Part shown: piece after piece, positions 7,896-16,377 of the stretch
How the letters are laid out: every line of letters starts with the position of its first letter
Position numbering within the stretch: position 1 is the stretch's first letter
Virus record (IMG/VR): IMGVR_UViG_3300035232_000964
Coordinates: 1-22,374 of that record
Direction: 5' to 3' (one strand)
Source of the DNA: a virus
Length of the DNA stretch: 22,374 bases
The notes under the pieces: generated by a model
What the model saw: only the letters and a program-made list of their open reading frames with translations
Database searches by the model: none
Told to the model about the DNA's origin: nothing
Translations under genes and position numbers: made by a program

Positions 7896-8423
7896 ATGGC
7901 TCATATTTCATCCCTAGGTGCAGGTATCTTTTCATATCTTGACATCTATAGTGGCGTAACTACCCCAGCAAGTGAAACTGCTTCGGGCTATGCCGCACTT
8001 TTCGCTTCAGCAAACTCTGCTGACATCGATCGTATGCCTTCTGTTCGGGAATTCCCTTCAATCGGTACACCTGCAAACATCGTAAACGTCCCTGTTTACG
8101 GTCAAACTACATCATCTCAGGTACAAGGTCAGGCTGACGCTCCTTCTTTGGAAGTTACTGTCAACTACGTTGCCGAAGATATGCAAGACTTCCACGCACT
8201 AATCGGTCAAGAAGTATACTTCCGCTTCATGATGTGTTCTGCAAACGTTGACCTTGCAACTTCTTTGGGCGCAACCTTGGCTACAGATAACACAGAATTT
8301 TACTTTAAAGGTAAAATCGAAGCTATCTTGGTTAACCCTGCCTTGACAGATGCTACAACAGCAACAGTTACATTGTCTGCTCAGTCCGACTTCTTTGGAC
8401 CAGCAACAATTGCTGCGGCTTAA
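7896..8423 (+). CDS. Major tail tube protein (175 aa)
   Basis: Size, position just after the tail terminator and just before a strong terminator, and a beta-rich, Ala/Thr/Ser-rich composition fit the tail tube subunit. The segment Y-F-R-F-M-M-C-S and the late F-Y-F-K-G-K-I-E-A-I-L-V strand followed by T-A-T-V-T-L-S-A-Q-S-D-F-F-G-P recall the beta-sandwich and the closing strand of tube proteins. Codon use is shifted toward TTC, AAC, GGT and GAC as in the capsid gene, indicating very high expression, which fits a protein needed in hundreds of copies. TACGGAGAATAAAA provides the ribosome site. Family placement is by context more than by motif. Confidence 0.75.
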   Translation: MAHISSLGAGIFSYLDIYSGVTTPASETASGYAALFASANSADIDRMPSVREFPSIGTPANIVNVPVYGQTTSSQVQGQADAPSLEVTVNYVAEDMQDFHALIGQEVYFRFMMCSANVDLATSLGATLATDNTEFYFKGKIEAILVNPALTDATTATVTLSAQSDFFGPATIAAA

Positions 8424-8439
8424 TTAACATATTAATATT

Positions 8440-8466
8440 GAGGGGGCGAAAGCCCTCTCTTTATTC
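8440..8466 (+). terminator. Rho-independent-type terminator after the tail tube gene
   Basis: GAGGGGGC and GCCCTCTC form an 8-bp stem (one G-T pair) around a GAAA tetraloop, followed by TTTATTC. It closes the heavily expressed capsid-to-tube block. The right arm can also pair with a downstream AGAGAGG (8473-8479), giving an alternative fold. Confidence 0.78.
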
Positions 8467-8492
8467 TATAGTAGAGAGGTATATGTTTATAT

Positions 8493-8729
8493 ATGGAAAA
8501 GCCATTTAGTAAAACATTTGTTATGAGGACAACTTTTCGCCATATGCGAAGAAGCGTTGATATTAGTATTCGTAAGAGTTTTGAACGTTTTCAAGACTTT
8601 GACAATGACTCTTTAATGGGTCGGGAGATCATGGAAACCCTTGATACCCTGCACAAAGTACGGAAAATGCTTGATGACTTTCAAGCCAATAATCCAGAAT
8701 TATTCACAGAAAAAGATAAAATTATTTAA
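8493..8729 (+). CDS. Small basic protein of unknown function (78 aa)
   Basis: I do not recognise this product. It is rich in Arg, Lys, Phe and Met, begins with a basic amphipathic stretch (R-H-M-R-R-S-V-D-I-S-I-R-K) and continues with a likely helix (M-E-T-L-D-T-L-H-K-V-R-K-M-L-D-D-F), ending acidic. No membrane segment or signal peptide is seen. It lies between the tube terminator and the tail chaperone genes, so a role in tail assembly is possible. The ribosome site AGAGAGG (8473-8479) is about 13 nt from the ATG, longer than usual, and lies in a potential hairpin with the terminator arm, so translation may be weak or controlled. Confidence 0.6.
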   Translation: MEKPFSKTFVMRTTFRHMRRSVDISIRKSFERFQDFDNDSLMGREIMETLDTLHKVRKMLDDFQANNPELFTEKDKII

Positions 8730-8746
8730 TTTAAGGAAACAGTATT

Positions 8747-9049
8747 ATGAAACATCTAGTTGGAAAAGAAATTACTCAAAAAGTTCCGTTTATGGGCGAT
8801 GAGGTAGAAGTTCGTAAACTTACAGTAAAAGAAGTTCTTGAAGTTCAAAAAGAAATCAATAGACTTAATAAGTCAAAAGATGAAAATGCACAAATTTCTA
8901 TTATTCGTGAGTTGCTAAGAAAGACTGTTAAAGACGCAGCCGATATGACTGATGAAGAATTTAACGGATTTCCTCTTTCAGAGCTTAGCGATCTTGTTGA
9001 AAAGGCCGTTGGGTTCTCAGGCATGGGCGGAGGCTCTGAGGGAAACTAA
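8747..9049 (+). CDS. Tail assembly chaperone, G-type (100 aa)
   Basis: The product resembles lambda gpG-like chaperones that coat the tape measure protein: an opening beta segment (G-K-E-I-T-Q-K-V-P-F, then E-V-R-K-L-T-V-K-E-V-L), a charged helix-rich middle, and a short G-rich end (G-M-G-G-G-S-E-G-N). AAGGAAAC precedes the ATG by about 7 nt. The last two sense codons GGA-AAC, with the preceding G, form a slippery heptamer at 9040-9046 immediately before the TAA stop, so a minority of ribosomes should continue in the -1 frame into the T-type domain. The location two genes before the tape measure is as expected. Confidence 0.78.
   Translation: MKHLVGKEITQKVPFMGDEVEVRKLTVKEVLEVQKEINRLNKSKDENAQISIIRELLRKTVKDAADMTDEEFNGFPLSELSDLVEKAVGFSGMGGGSEGN
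9040..9046 (+). promoter_or_regulatory. Programmed -1 ribosomal frameshift site (GGGAAAC)
   Basis: In the zero frame the bases read G-GGA-AAC-TAA; slipping back one base re-pairs both tRNAs as GGG-AAA and continues at CTA (L). This is a canonical X-XXY-YYZ heptamer, closely like the GGGAAAG used by lambda to make gpG-T. The -1 frame has a TGA at 9037-9039 just upstream, so the heptamer is the only sensible crossing point. Confidence 0.88.
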
Positions 9050-9393
9050 CATCCGAGGATGAAACCCTCTATGAAATTGCCTATCATTTAAAAATGCCTG
9101 TCTATCAAATTTTAGACGAAATGCCTTATGATGAGTTACTAAAGTGGACAGATTATTTTAGAAAAAGACCCGCTAATTGGGATTCAGATCATAGAACGTA
9201 TATGCTGTTAAGGGCTTGGGGTGCTAAAGGCAAACCAGAAGAATATTTCCCTTCTTTAAGATTAATCAAAATTGCTGAAGAAGGGGCTAAAACTGAACAA
9301 GCAGGAAAAGTAGCTCCAAGCGGAAGGTTCTTAGAAATGATGAAAAAGGCTAGGGGCGGCGACAAACTCGATATAAAACCTTGGGAAAAATAA
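9040..9393 (+). CDS. Tail assembly chaperone, T-type domain made by -1 frameshift (fusion of about 215 aa with G)
   Basis: This frame has no ribosome site of its own; an ATG at 9094 lies inside the conserved part. The frame opens directly after a TGA at 9037 and is entered by the heptamer at 9040-9046. After slippage the product reads L-T-S-E-D-E-T-L-Y-E-I-A-Y-H-L-K and continues for 115 residues, giving a G-T fusion of about 215 residues. The segment L-Y-E-I-A-Y-H-L, P-Y-D-E-L-L-K-W-T-D-Y-F and the basic, alanine-containing C-terminus fit the phage tail T-type chaperone, which binds the tape measure protein while the G domains coat it. The bases between 9040 and 9049 are read in both frames. 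Confidence 0.82.
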   Translation, partial: GKLTSEDETLYEIAYHLKMPVYQILDEMPYDELLKWTDYFRKRPANWDSDHRTYMLLRAWGAKGKPEEYFPSLRLIKIAEEGAKTEQAGKVAPSGRFLEMMKKARGGDKLDIKPWEK

Positions 9394-9394
9394 C

Positions 9395-9727
9395 ATGGTA
9401 AACAATGTTAGACTAGACGTTGTAGACTTTAAAAAAGAAATGAAAAGAGTTGAAAAAGAAGTTCAACGAATTGCTAATGATGATATTGAAAGCCGAATAA
9501 TTTTTGCCACAAAAACTTTAAGCGAGGTTACACCTGTAGACACAGGTAAGGCAAGAAAAGGCTGGAAATATAAAATAAATAGAACTATTGGTCAAGAATT
9601 TATTGGTGGTAAAATTCAGAACGATGTTGAGTATATTAGTATACTAAACAGCGGTCATAGTAAACAAGCACCTAAATACTTTATTGAACAGGTTCTGTCA
9701 AAAATAGGACTAATATCCCCTATTTAA
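9395..9727 (+). CDS. HK97 gp10-like neck / tail-completion protein (110 aa)
   Basis: The core T-P-V-D-T-G-K-A-R-K-G-W, then I-Q-N-D-V-E-Y-I-S-I-L-N-S-G-H-S-K-Q-A-P, is the hallmark of the HK97 gp10-like family, where a [TS]-P-V-D-T-G-x-A/L-R-x-S/G-W motif is followed by N-x-x-x-Y-x-x-x-L-x-x-G. The protein is helical and basic at its N-terminus. Family members join the head connector to the tail tube. They usually lie upstream of the tail terminator; here the gene follows the T chaperone and precedes the tape measure, an unusual place. It starts 1 nt after the T stop codon with no clear Shine-Dalgarno sequence, so translation is probably coupled to production of the G-T frameshift protein. 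Confidence 0.7.
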   Translation: MVNNVRLDVVDFKKEMKRVEKEVQRIANDDIESRIIFATKTLSEVTPVDTGKARKGWKYKINRTIGQEFIGGKIQNDVEYISILNSGHSKQAPKYFIEQVLSKIGLISPI

Positions 9728-9731
9728 ACAT

Positions 9732-9777
9732 TTGCCCCTTGATGGCTTCTCAATATATGAGGACTGTTGAGGGGCAA
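9732..9777 (+). terminator. Probable terminator before the tape measure gene
   Basis: TTGCCCCT (9732-9739) and AGGGGCAA (9770-9777) are a perfect 8-bp inverted repeat followed by TTTTATT. The 30-nt loop is long for an intrinsic terminator, and contains further weak pairing (TCTCA with TGAGG), so the hairpin may be branched. It fills the only sizeable gap between the neck gene and the tape measure gene. Confidence 0.6.
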
Positions 9778-9798
9778 TTTTATTAAAAGGAGGAATCT

Positions 9799-12700
9799 AT
9801 GAGTGGCGTAGAAATTAGAGTACGCTCGGATAGTCGTCCAGCGCAAAGAGATTTAGCTCGACTAAATAAAAGTATAGAGAGCATTTCTCGGACAGCCAAT
9901 CGTGTTGAAAAAGCAATCGCTGCTATTGGTACTGCTGTTACTTTTGCATTCAGCGCAGATGCGCTTACTAAAGCTTCTGATAAATTTATTGAGTTAGAAA
10001 ACAGAGTTGCGCTTGTTACTGGACGTACACAAGAATTAACAAAATCGATGGATGCACTATATAATGTATCTATTCAAACAAGATCTGGTATTGAGACCAG
10101 CGTTGAAACATTTAATAGATTTGGCAGAGCACTTCAGGGTGTAGAAGCTGGCGAATTAATTAATATTACTAAAACAATACAACAAGCCGTTGCTATCAGT
10201 GGCGCTGGCACTGAAAGCGCAAGAGCTGCACTGTTTCAGTTAGGGCAAGGCTTAGCCTCTGGCGAACTAAGGGGTCAAGAACTTAACTCAGTTTTAGAAC
10301 AGACTCCTCGTATTGCTCAAGCAATTGCTGACAGCATGGGCGTCCCTATTGGAGCGCTCAGAGAATTAGCAGCGCAAGGACAAATCAGTACAGCTGTAGT
10401 CTTTAATGCTGTAAAGTCTCAAGCAGCAGTTATTGACCAAGAATTCCAAATTACAAAAGGTACTGTTGGTCAAGCGCTAACTAATTTGTTTGATCAATTT
10501 GGAAGAGTTATTGGTCAATTCGATAAAGTAACACTAGGGATTTCCTCTGTAGCAACTTTCTTTAGAGACCTTGCAGTTGGGATTAATGAAAATGCAAACT
10601 CTATTAGTTTAGGGATTGCAAACGCATTTTCGACAGTAGAGTCTACAACGTATGGATTAGGGGTAGTATTCTCAGGGTTAGGCGCAATTTTTGGCGCAAC
10701 CTTTGGCAGAATTATTGATGCTTTGCCAAGAGTAATTCTCCCAATGAGAACTCTTAGCGATGATGTAACTGCCTTAGCAACTTTTGGATTTACAAGACTT
10801 GCAACAGAAATTGCGTTTGTTGCAGGTAGCATTGAAGCCTTTGCTTCGGATGTATTTGGTCTTAACTTTGAAGGCACCATCTTTAGGCTATTCCAGGCAA
10901 AGAGCCTTGTTGAGTTTGGAAGAGAATTAGAGAATATTGCAGAAGTTGTTTCTGCTTATGGTAATAGATGGTATAATGTTTCTAACTTTATAGAAAGAGG
11001 CATTAGGCAAACTAACTTTGCACTTTTAAATACAGGTATTTACTTAGGTATTGTTGATCAAAAGTTAATAGCATTTAGATATGTATCTTTTGAAAGATTT
11101 GGTAAAGTAGTTGGAGTAGTCGGCGATTTATTTAGAGCACTAGGTAGAGCCATACTGTCATTAGATAGTGTTGCCTATGTTGTAACAGGTTTGCTCGTTG
11201 CATTTCAACAAATAAGGAGAACCTTTGAAGGCTTCTTAAATCTATTTAATACAGGGGTTGTTTCTGTAAGAAATAGAATTGAAGGTATTTTTGAAAATCT
11301 TTCCTTTGGTTTTGTAAAAGCAAATACTTCTGACATACTAGAAGCATTTGGTGGACAATTTGGACAAGCTGCGGCCTTAGTAATTAAGAACTCAGATGTA
11401 ATGTCTCGTTACTGGTCAAATTTAATGGACTCTATTAACGAGAGAACCACTCTTCTAGGAAAAACACAAAGAGCAATCAGAAACTTTGCTAGAACAGTAG
11501 AACGTTGGTTCTATTGGATATACGACAAAGTTATTGGGAATTCTTGGTGGACAGACACTATGGAAGGTGTCTATCATAAGGCCGTAGAAAATTTTCAAAA
11601 GACCACAGGGGTAATTAAATCTTTCTTAGCAGACGTCTCTTCAAAATTTAGTAAAGTAAACTTTAAAGAAGTCATTCTCAATGCTAAAGTGAGTTTTACA
11701 GAGTCTAATATTGTAGAGTCTGCAACAAAAATCGCAGACAACCTTATAGGAAGATTAAAATCAGCAGCTAAATCAGTTGCAAGTGTTATTGCAGACTTGT
11801 TTAAGGGAATATCAGATGTTTTCCCTAAACTCGCAGAGGGCTTTGCTGTTGCATTTACCGGCGCTGTTTTAGCAGCATTTTCACCTGCCCTATTCGCTAA
11901 AATCGGTATTGTGTTTGGTCTTGGCCTTATCTCAGCTATTGGAGACAATATCTCTCAAGTTGTTGGTAAGGCAATTGTTGACTCAAACTTTTTCGCATCT
12001 CTTGGCGCTGGTCTAGGGGGCGGTATTGGCGCATTCTTTAATGCTATTGCACAAAATTTACCTCTTATCTTAACAAGTTTATTTCAGTTTGCTAAAGAAT
12101 TTGGTAGAGCACTTATTGATGAAATGACAGGTGCTTTTGGCGCTATTCCACAAGCTTTATCCGCTGCTACCTTTGGTATATTTGATACTATCTTTGGTGC
12201 GATTATTGCTTCAACTGGATTTTCTCTCCTAACTGTTGGCTTTGAGAAAACAATGAAGAGAATATCAGGTATTCTTGGAGTGTTTATCGGCACTGGCAGA
12301 TCAAGAGGTGGAGTTGTTGAAACTGCTATCTTTGGTAGAGCAGGTTTTAAAGGCTCTAGAGGACGAACTATTGCAGGTGTACTTGGAATTCTCACTGCAG
12401 TAACTTCTTTGACAGGTGGATTTACAGAAGGCGGCGGCTTTGCAGAAGCTGCTATTTCGGGAGGTTTGCTAGGCTACTATCTATTTGGACGTAAGGGGGT
12501 CAACTTTTTGGCTAGTGCAGCCAAAGAGACTATGGGCCAAATTACAGGCACAATTACAGGTAGTCTAAAAGACATTTCTAAATCAGGAAAGTCAGCTGCA
12601 AGCGGATTAAACATTGGTAATATACTTTCTGACTTTAAGTCTGGTAACTTTGAAAAAGGTTTAAAAGGGGCTACTACAGCCTTTAATGCATTTAAAACCA

Positions 12701-15700
12701 ATATCTCTGCAGGTAAGTTTGACACTTCCTTTACATCGAGTCTTGCTAACTTAGGTGGAAAATTCTCTGAACAGTTTAAAACAGGGAAATTTACTTCTAA
12801 AATAGAAAATAGGTTCCAAGGGCTTGGAAGCCTTATGGGCGAAAAACTTGGTAAAGGATTTGGTAAATCTAAAGGCTTGGTTGTTGTTAGTGCTGCATTA
12901 CTAAGTATTGTAGCTAGTGCATCACAAGCAAGTGCTGCTACTGCAAGTACTGGTGTTCAAGTTAATAATATTATTGACACTCTAATGGACAATGCTCTTG
13001 AGATTGGTTACTTTGGTCTTCTAGGGCTAACGTTCTTTGGACCAAAAGGATACGTTGCTGCATTTAGACTTATAACAGGTACTATAGGTAAATTAGGTGG
13101 TTTAATAGTTGGCGGGTTGACTAGCAATGTTGCAAAGTCTGCCGGAAGCGGAATATTAAATGCACTTATATTTGGTGGTAAGGCTGCAGGAAAAGGCGGA
13201 AAGGTAAATCTTGGACCTGTTCTTGGAGGGTTAACTTCACTAATCGGCGGTGTATTTAGAACTCTTGGTTCTTTATTATTAAGATTAGTTCCATTAATTT
13301 TCTCTGGCACAGGATTATTAATCGGTGCGGTTGGTCTTCTAGGGCTTGTATTGTTTGGCGAAGGCGATGGCATCTTTGCTAAAATTTCTAACTTTGGTAG
13401 TGCATTAAGAAGTGCTATTACTGGTACAACCAAAGAAGCTAGACGCTTTAGAAAAGAACTCGATAGTCTTCTCAAGATCGAAAAAGTCGGGGAGATGGAT
13501 CTAAACCTAAAAGCACTTGTTGATACTGTCGATCTTAATAGTGTTAATGAAAAGGGTTTTAAAGAGCTTAAACGATCTCTTGAAATTGCTAATAGAACTT
13601 TTGAAGATAACCAAGACAAATTTGATGAGCTTGGGGAGCTAACTTCTCTAGAAGAAAGCAAAAACAGAGCAGCGATTCGGCGGGTTGAAGAAGCAGTTAA
13701 TAGGCTAAACCTCAATGATCCCAAAGCAGGAGTTTTTGCCGAATTAACAAAGGCATTTGCGCCAGAGAATATTGGGGGCAAAGGGTTTAACTTTATAAAC
13801 ACCCCTATTAACGCTACAGACACTCCCGAATTAATAAAAGCATTTTCAAGAGCCTCCGCACAAGATGCAACTTCTTTAGATCAAGTAACTTATCTAAGAA
13901 ATCTTGATAAGTATTTGCGTGACGCAACACAAGGTAGAGAAACCCCACCAGAGCAACAAGCTGTTATTGACTCTCTTGGTGGATTTAACTTGTTGTTTGA
14001 TCTTGTTGAAAAAGGTATACCGATTACTATTGACGAAAAGCGTCTTAGTTCAATTGGTAGTATTGTTAAAGAGCTTCAAGAGGCCTCAAACGCAATATCA
14101 ACAATCGAGCCATTTAGTGCTATAGTGGGCGAAGGTTCTATTGAAACTCAATTAGCTTTAATTGGGAGGTTAGGTAATGAACTTAGAAATACAACCCAAT
14201 TTATCTACGAGATGTCTCAACTTGATTTTAGAAATTCAAACCTTGAGCAACAATTTAAAGACTTAAATGAGCAAGTATCATTACTAAACAGCTTAGTCCC
14301 TGAAACTGCTCAGTTTGAACCTTTATCAGAATCTCAATTCTTTAGTCTCAGCGATAATTCAAGATCTGATTTGCAAAAGCAAATTACTGGTGTATTTGAC
14401 CAAATAAAGGATGAATTTCAGAAGAAGGTAGAGTCAGATTATCAAGACAGTCTTGGTGGGCAACTTGGTATAAACGCTATTGGCACTTCTGAGTTTAATG
14501 AAAGAGTTGAAAAACTTGTTAATAAGGCTCTTGAAGATGGTTTAACATTGCAGGATCTTGCATTGTATCAACTTGATCCAAATCAATTTGCTCAAGATAT
14601 TGCAAATGCCTTATTTACTTCAGGTAAAATTGTCGAGTACTCTGAAAGAGAAATTGAAAAGTTTGCTACACCGCTTAAAACTCGTGTAGCAGAAGCAGTG
14701 GACGAAATAGGTGAATTTGTACCTACTATCGACTTTAGTGGTGTTATTGATACTAATCAACTTGCTCAAAATGCCGCAGAAGCAGAAAAGTTTATTAAAC
14801 TGGTAGATGCTTTTTCTGACAATCAGGAAAATATCCTGATATCCCCAGAAAAGCAAGCTAAAAACACTCAAAAGCTTTTAGAAAGACTAAGGATAGACTT
14901 TACAGATTATACAAATTCCTTTGCGTTACTACAAGGCGCACTTAATATAGCAAGTGACCCTATTGACGAAAAGGACTTGTATAAGAAAGACGACAAGACT
15001 CGTCAAACTATTCAAGGTCTAACTCTAGAAATATTACTTCTTAAAACTGTGGTGTCTTCTTTAGGCAAGGACGGTATACAAGAAGGCGAGATACCAATTC
15101 TTGCAGATTACTTGGCACAAATTGCCACACTTACAAAGGCTCTTGAAGCTGAAATCAATAAGCCTCAAAAAGCAGGTAAAACTATTTTTGAGAAATTTGT
15201 TGGTAGCATTAGTAATGCTGGATTTAGTGCTGATTTAAAATCTGCGTCTAGGTTGTCACAAAAGGCGGTTGAATCATTAACCCCTTATCTTAAGAAAGTT
15301 GACAACGCTCAAAAAGCTATTACTAATTCTGCGCTAAAAGACTCTGCGGGTAGAGCTAAGAATCTTGATATTATAAAACAATCAAGGGAAGAAATTGCTA
15401 AAATCTTTCAAACCCAAGATGTTGCTACTGCGCAAGCAGGGTTAGAGGGTTTAGGCCTAGATCCTAATCTTGTCTTTGAATCTGAACAAGCTTTAAATGT
15501 TGCTAAAGAAATTGCAAATCTTAATGTAAAACTAGGTTTAACTGATAATAGTAATCTAGAAGGCAAAAAGAAGATTACTAACGAAATTGAAAAGCAAACA
15601 GAACGGTTAGAGCTATTAACTCAGAAGAACAAAGAAGCTACAGAGGGTATTAAATCTACCTTTGGAGAAGCCTTAAAAGAACTAATTAAGGGTGGATCTA

Positions 15701-16332
15701 CAATTAAACAGTTTTTCAATAAAGTTCTTGACTCAATTACTAATCAAATTATTAATTCAGTAGTTGATGCTTTTGTTACTTCTTTTATAAGGGCTTCTGG
15801 TTTAGAAAAGACCTTTGATGATTTCTTTGCTGGACTTGGTCTTCTAGGTCAAAATACAGGAGAATCTATTGGCACTGACATTGCTTCCTCTATGGGGGAC
15901 GCTCTGGACAAAGGTGCTAAGTCTAAAGGCACTAGCTGGCTTAGTAGCCTATTCGGTGGCGCAGAAGGAGGTCTCTTTAGTATGCTAGGGGGTTCTGGCA
16001 GCGGCGGCGGAATTGGGTCTTTATTAAATACAGGGCTTGGTTTCTTTGGACTACCTGCCTTCTTTAATACAGGTGGAATCGTTCCAAGCACTCCGTATTC
16101 TCAATCAGGAAAAGATAGTGTACCTGCTATGTTAACGCCTGGAGAGCTAATTATACCCGCTAATAGGGTTAACGACTTTATGAAAGGCAATAATTCAAGC
16201 CAACAAACAGTAGTTAACTTGTCTATCACAGGAGACGTATCACGGCAAACAAGACAAGAAATTGTTAAGATGTTGCCTACAATTGCTAGCGGTGTTAACG
16301 CACAAAACAAAGAAAATAACTATAGACGCTAA
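9799..16332 (+). CDS. Tail tape measure protein (2177 aa)
   Basis: Residues about 63-217 match the tape-measure N-terminal domain: L-E-N-R-V-A-L-V-T-G-R-T, a run through T-V-E-T-F-N-R-F-G-R, G-Q-G-L-A-S-G-E-L-R-G-Q-E-L-N-S-V-L-E-Q, and A-A-Q-G-Q-I-S-T-A-V-V. The middle is helical with several hydrophobic stretches (about 680-715, 1025-1050, 1155-1195) that could be the membrane-active segments some tape measures use during ejection. The C-terminus has the usual T-G-G-I-V-P (about 2091) and L-T-P-G-E-L-I-I-P-A-N-R-V (about 2112) signature. AAAAGGAGG is about 6 nt before ATG. At roughly 0.15 nm per residue the length predicts a tail near 0.33 micrometres. No lysozyme or peptidase domain was recognised. 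It follows its chaperones in standard order, but tail-tip genes do not follow it. Confidence 0.93.
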   Translation: MSGVEIRVRSDSRPAQRDLARLNKSIESISRTANRVEKAIAAIGTAVTFAFSADALTKASDKFIELENRVALVTGRTQELTKSMDALYNVSIQTRSGIETSVETFNRFGRALQGVEAGELINITKTIQQAVAISGAGTESARAALFQLGQGLASGELRGQELNSVLEQTPRIAQAIADSMGVPIGALRELAAQGQISTAVVFNAVKSQAAVIDQEFQITKGTVGQALTNLFDQFGRVIGQFDKVTLGISSVATFFRDLAVGINENANSISLGIANAFSTVESTTYGLGVVFSGLGAIFGATFGRIIDALPRVILPMRTLSDDVTALATFGFTRLATEIAFVAGSIEAFASDVFGLNFEGTIFRLFQAKSLVEFGRELENIAEVVSAYGNRWYNVSNFIERGIRQTNFALLNTGIYLGIVDQKLIAFRYVSFERFGKVVGVVGDLFRALGRAILSLDSVAYVVTGLLVAFQQIRRTFEGFLNLFNTGVVSVRNRIEGIFENLSFGFVKANTSDILEAFGGQFGQAAALVIKNSDVMSRYWSNLMDSINERTTLLGKTQRAIRNFARTVERWFYWIYDKVIGNSWWTDTMEGVYHKAVENFQKTTGVIKSFLADVSSKFSKVNFKEVILNAKVSFTESNIVESATKIADNLIGRLKSAAKSVASVIADLFKGISDVFPKLAEGFAVAFTGAVLAAFSPALFAKIGIVFGLGLISAIGDNISQVVGKAIVDSNFFASLGAGLGGGIGAFFNAIAQNLPLILTSLFQFAKEFGRALIDEMTGAFGAIPQALSAATFGIFDTIFGAIIASTGFSLLTVGFEKTMKRISGILGVFIGTGRSRGGVVETAIFGRAGFKGSRGRTIAGVLGILTAVTSLTGGFTEGGGFAEAAISGGLLGYYLFGRKGVNFLASAAKETMGQITGTITGSLKDISKSGKSAASGLNIGNILSDFKSGNFEKGLKGATTAFNAFKTNISAGKFDTSFTSSLANLGGKFSEQFKTGKFTSKIENRFQGLGSLMGEKLGKGFGKSKGLVVVSAALLSIVASASQASAATASTGVQVNNIIDTLMDNALEIGYFGLLGLTFFGPKGYVAAFRLITGTIGKLGGLIVGGLTSNVAKSAGSGILNALIFGGKAAGKGGKVNLGPVLGGLTSLIGGVFRTLGSLLLRLVPLIFSGTGLLIGAVGLLGLVLFGEGDGIFAKISNFGSALRSAITGTTKEARRFRKELDSLLKIEKVGEMDLNLKALVDTVDLNSVNEKGFKELKRSLEIANRTFEDNQDKFDELGELTSLEESKNRAAIRRVEEAVNRLNLNDPKAGVFAELTKAFAPENIGGKGFNFINTPINATDTPELIKAFSRASAQDATSLDQVTYLRNLDKYLRDATQGRETPPEQQAVIDSLGGFNLLFDLVEKGIPITIDEKRLSSIGSIVKELQEASNAISTIEPFSAIVGEGSIETQLALIGRLGNELRNTTQFIYEMSQLDFRNSNLEQQFKDLNEQVSLLNSLVPETAQFEPLSESQFFSLSDNSRSDLQKQITGVFDQIKDEFQKKVESDYQDSLGGQLGINAIGTSEFNERVEKLVNKALEDGLTLQDLALYQLDPNQFAQDIANALFTSGKIVEYSEREIEKFATPLKTRVAEAVDEIGEFVPTIDFSGVIDTNQLAQNAAEAEKFIKLVDAFSDNQENILISPEKQAKNTQKLLERLRIDFTDYTNSFALLQGALNIASDPIDEKDLYKKDDKTRQTIQGLTLEILLLKTVVSSLGKDGIQEGEIPILADYLAQIATLTKALEAEINKPQKAGKTIFEKFVGSISNAGFSADLKSASRLSQKAVESLTPYLKKVDNAQKAITNSALKDSAGRAKNLDIIKQSREEIAKIFQTQDVATAQAGLEGLGLDPNLVFESEQALNVAKEIANLNVKLGLTDNSNLEGKKKITNEIEKQTERLELLTQKNKEATEGIKSTFGEALKELIKGGSTIKQFFNKVLDSITNQIINSVVDAFVTSFIRASGLEKTFDDFFAGLGLLGQNTGESIGTDIASSMGDALDKGAKSKGTSWLSSLFGGAEGGLFSMLGGSGSGGGIGSLLNTGLGFFGLPAFFNTGGIVPSTPYSQSGKDSVPAMLTPGELIIPANRVNDFMKGNNSSQQTVVNLSITGDVSRQTRQEIVKMLPTIASGVNAQNKENNYRR

Positions 16333-16343
16333 GCCCGTATAAT

Positions 16344-16377
16344 AAAAACTGATAAAAATGAGGCATCGATAATGAAG
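16344..16377 (+). promoter_or_regulatory. 34-nt promoter-like repeat, divergent copy (copy A)
   Basis: Gapless alignment with the copy at 16728 gives 26 of 34 identical bases, including the A-run, GCATC and ATAATGA core (here CGATAATGA instead of CTATAATGA). It lies just after the tape measure stop and overlaps the start codon of the HNH gene, so it is either a decayed promoter, or drives a leaderless or downstream message. Confidence 0.5.

Noticed and set aside
7943-7953. CATCTATAGTG inside the tail tube gene, identical to the core of promoter copy C
   Set aside because: Only the 11-base core matches; the A-rich GTGAGAAAA part is absent and the bases encode conserved-looking protein sequence.
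13080-13094. ACTATAGGTAAA in the tape measure gene, similar to a T7 promoter end
   Set aside because: It lacks any upstream similarity to the repeats and is explained by codons for T-I-G-K.
13008-13823. A 271-codon open frame on the minus strand within the tape measure gene
   Set aside because: The product is a low-complexity Leu/Ser/Pro-rich shadow with no motif, no ribosome site and no neighbours on that strand.
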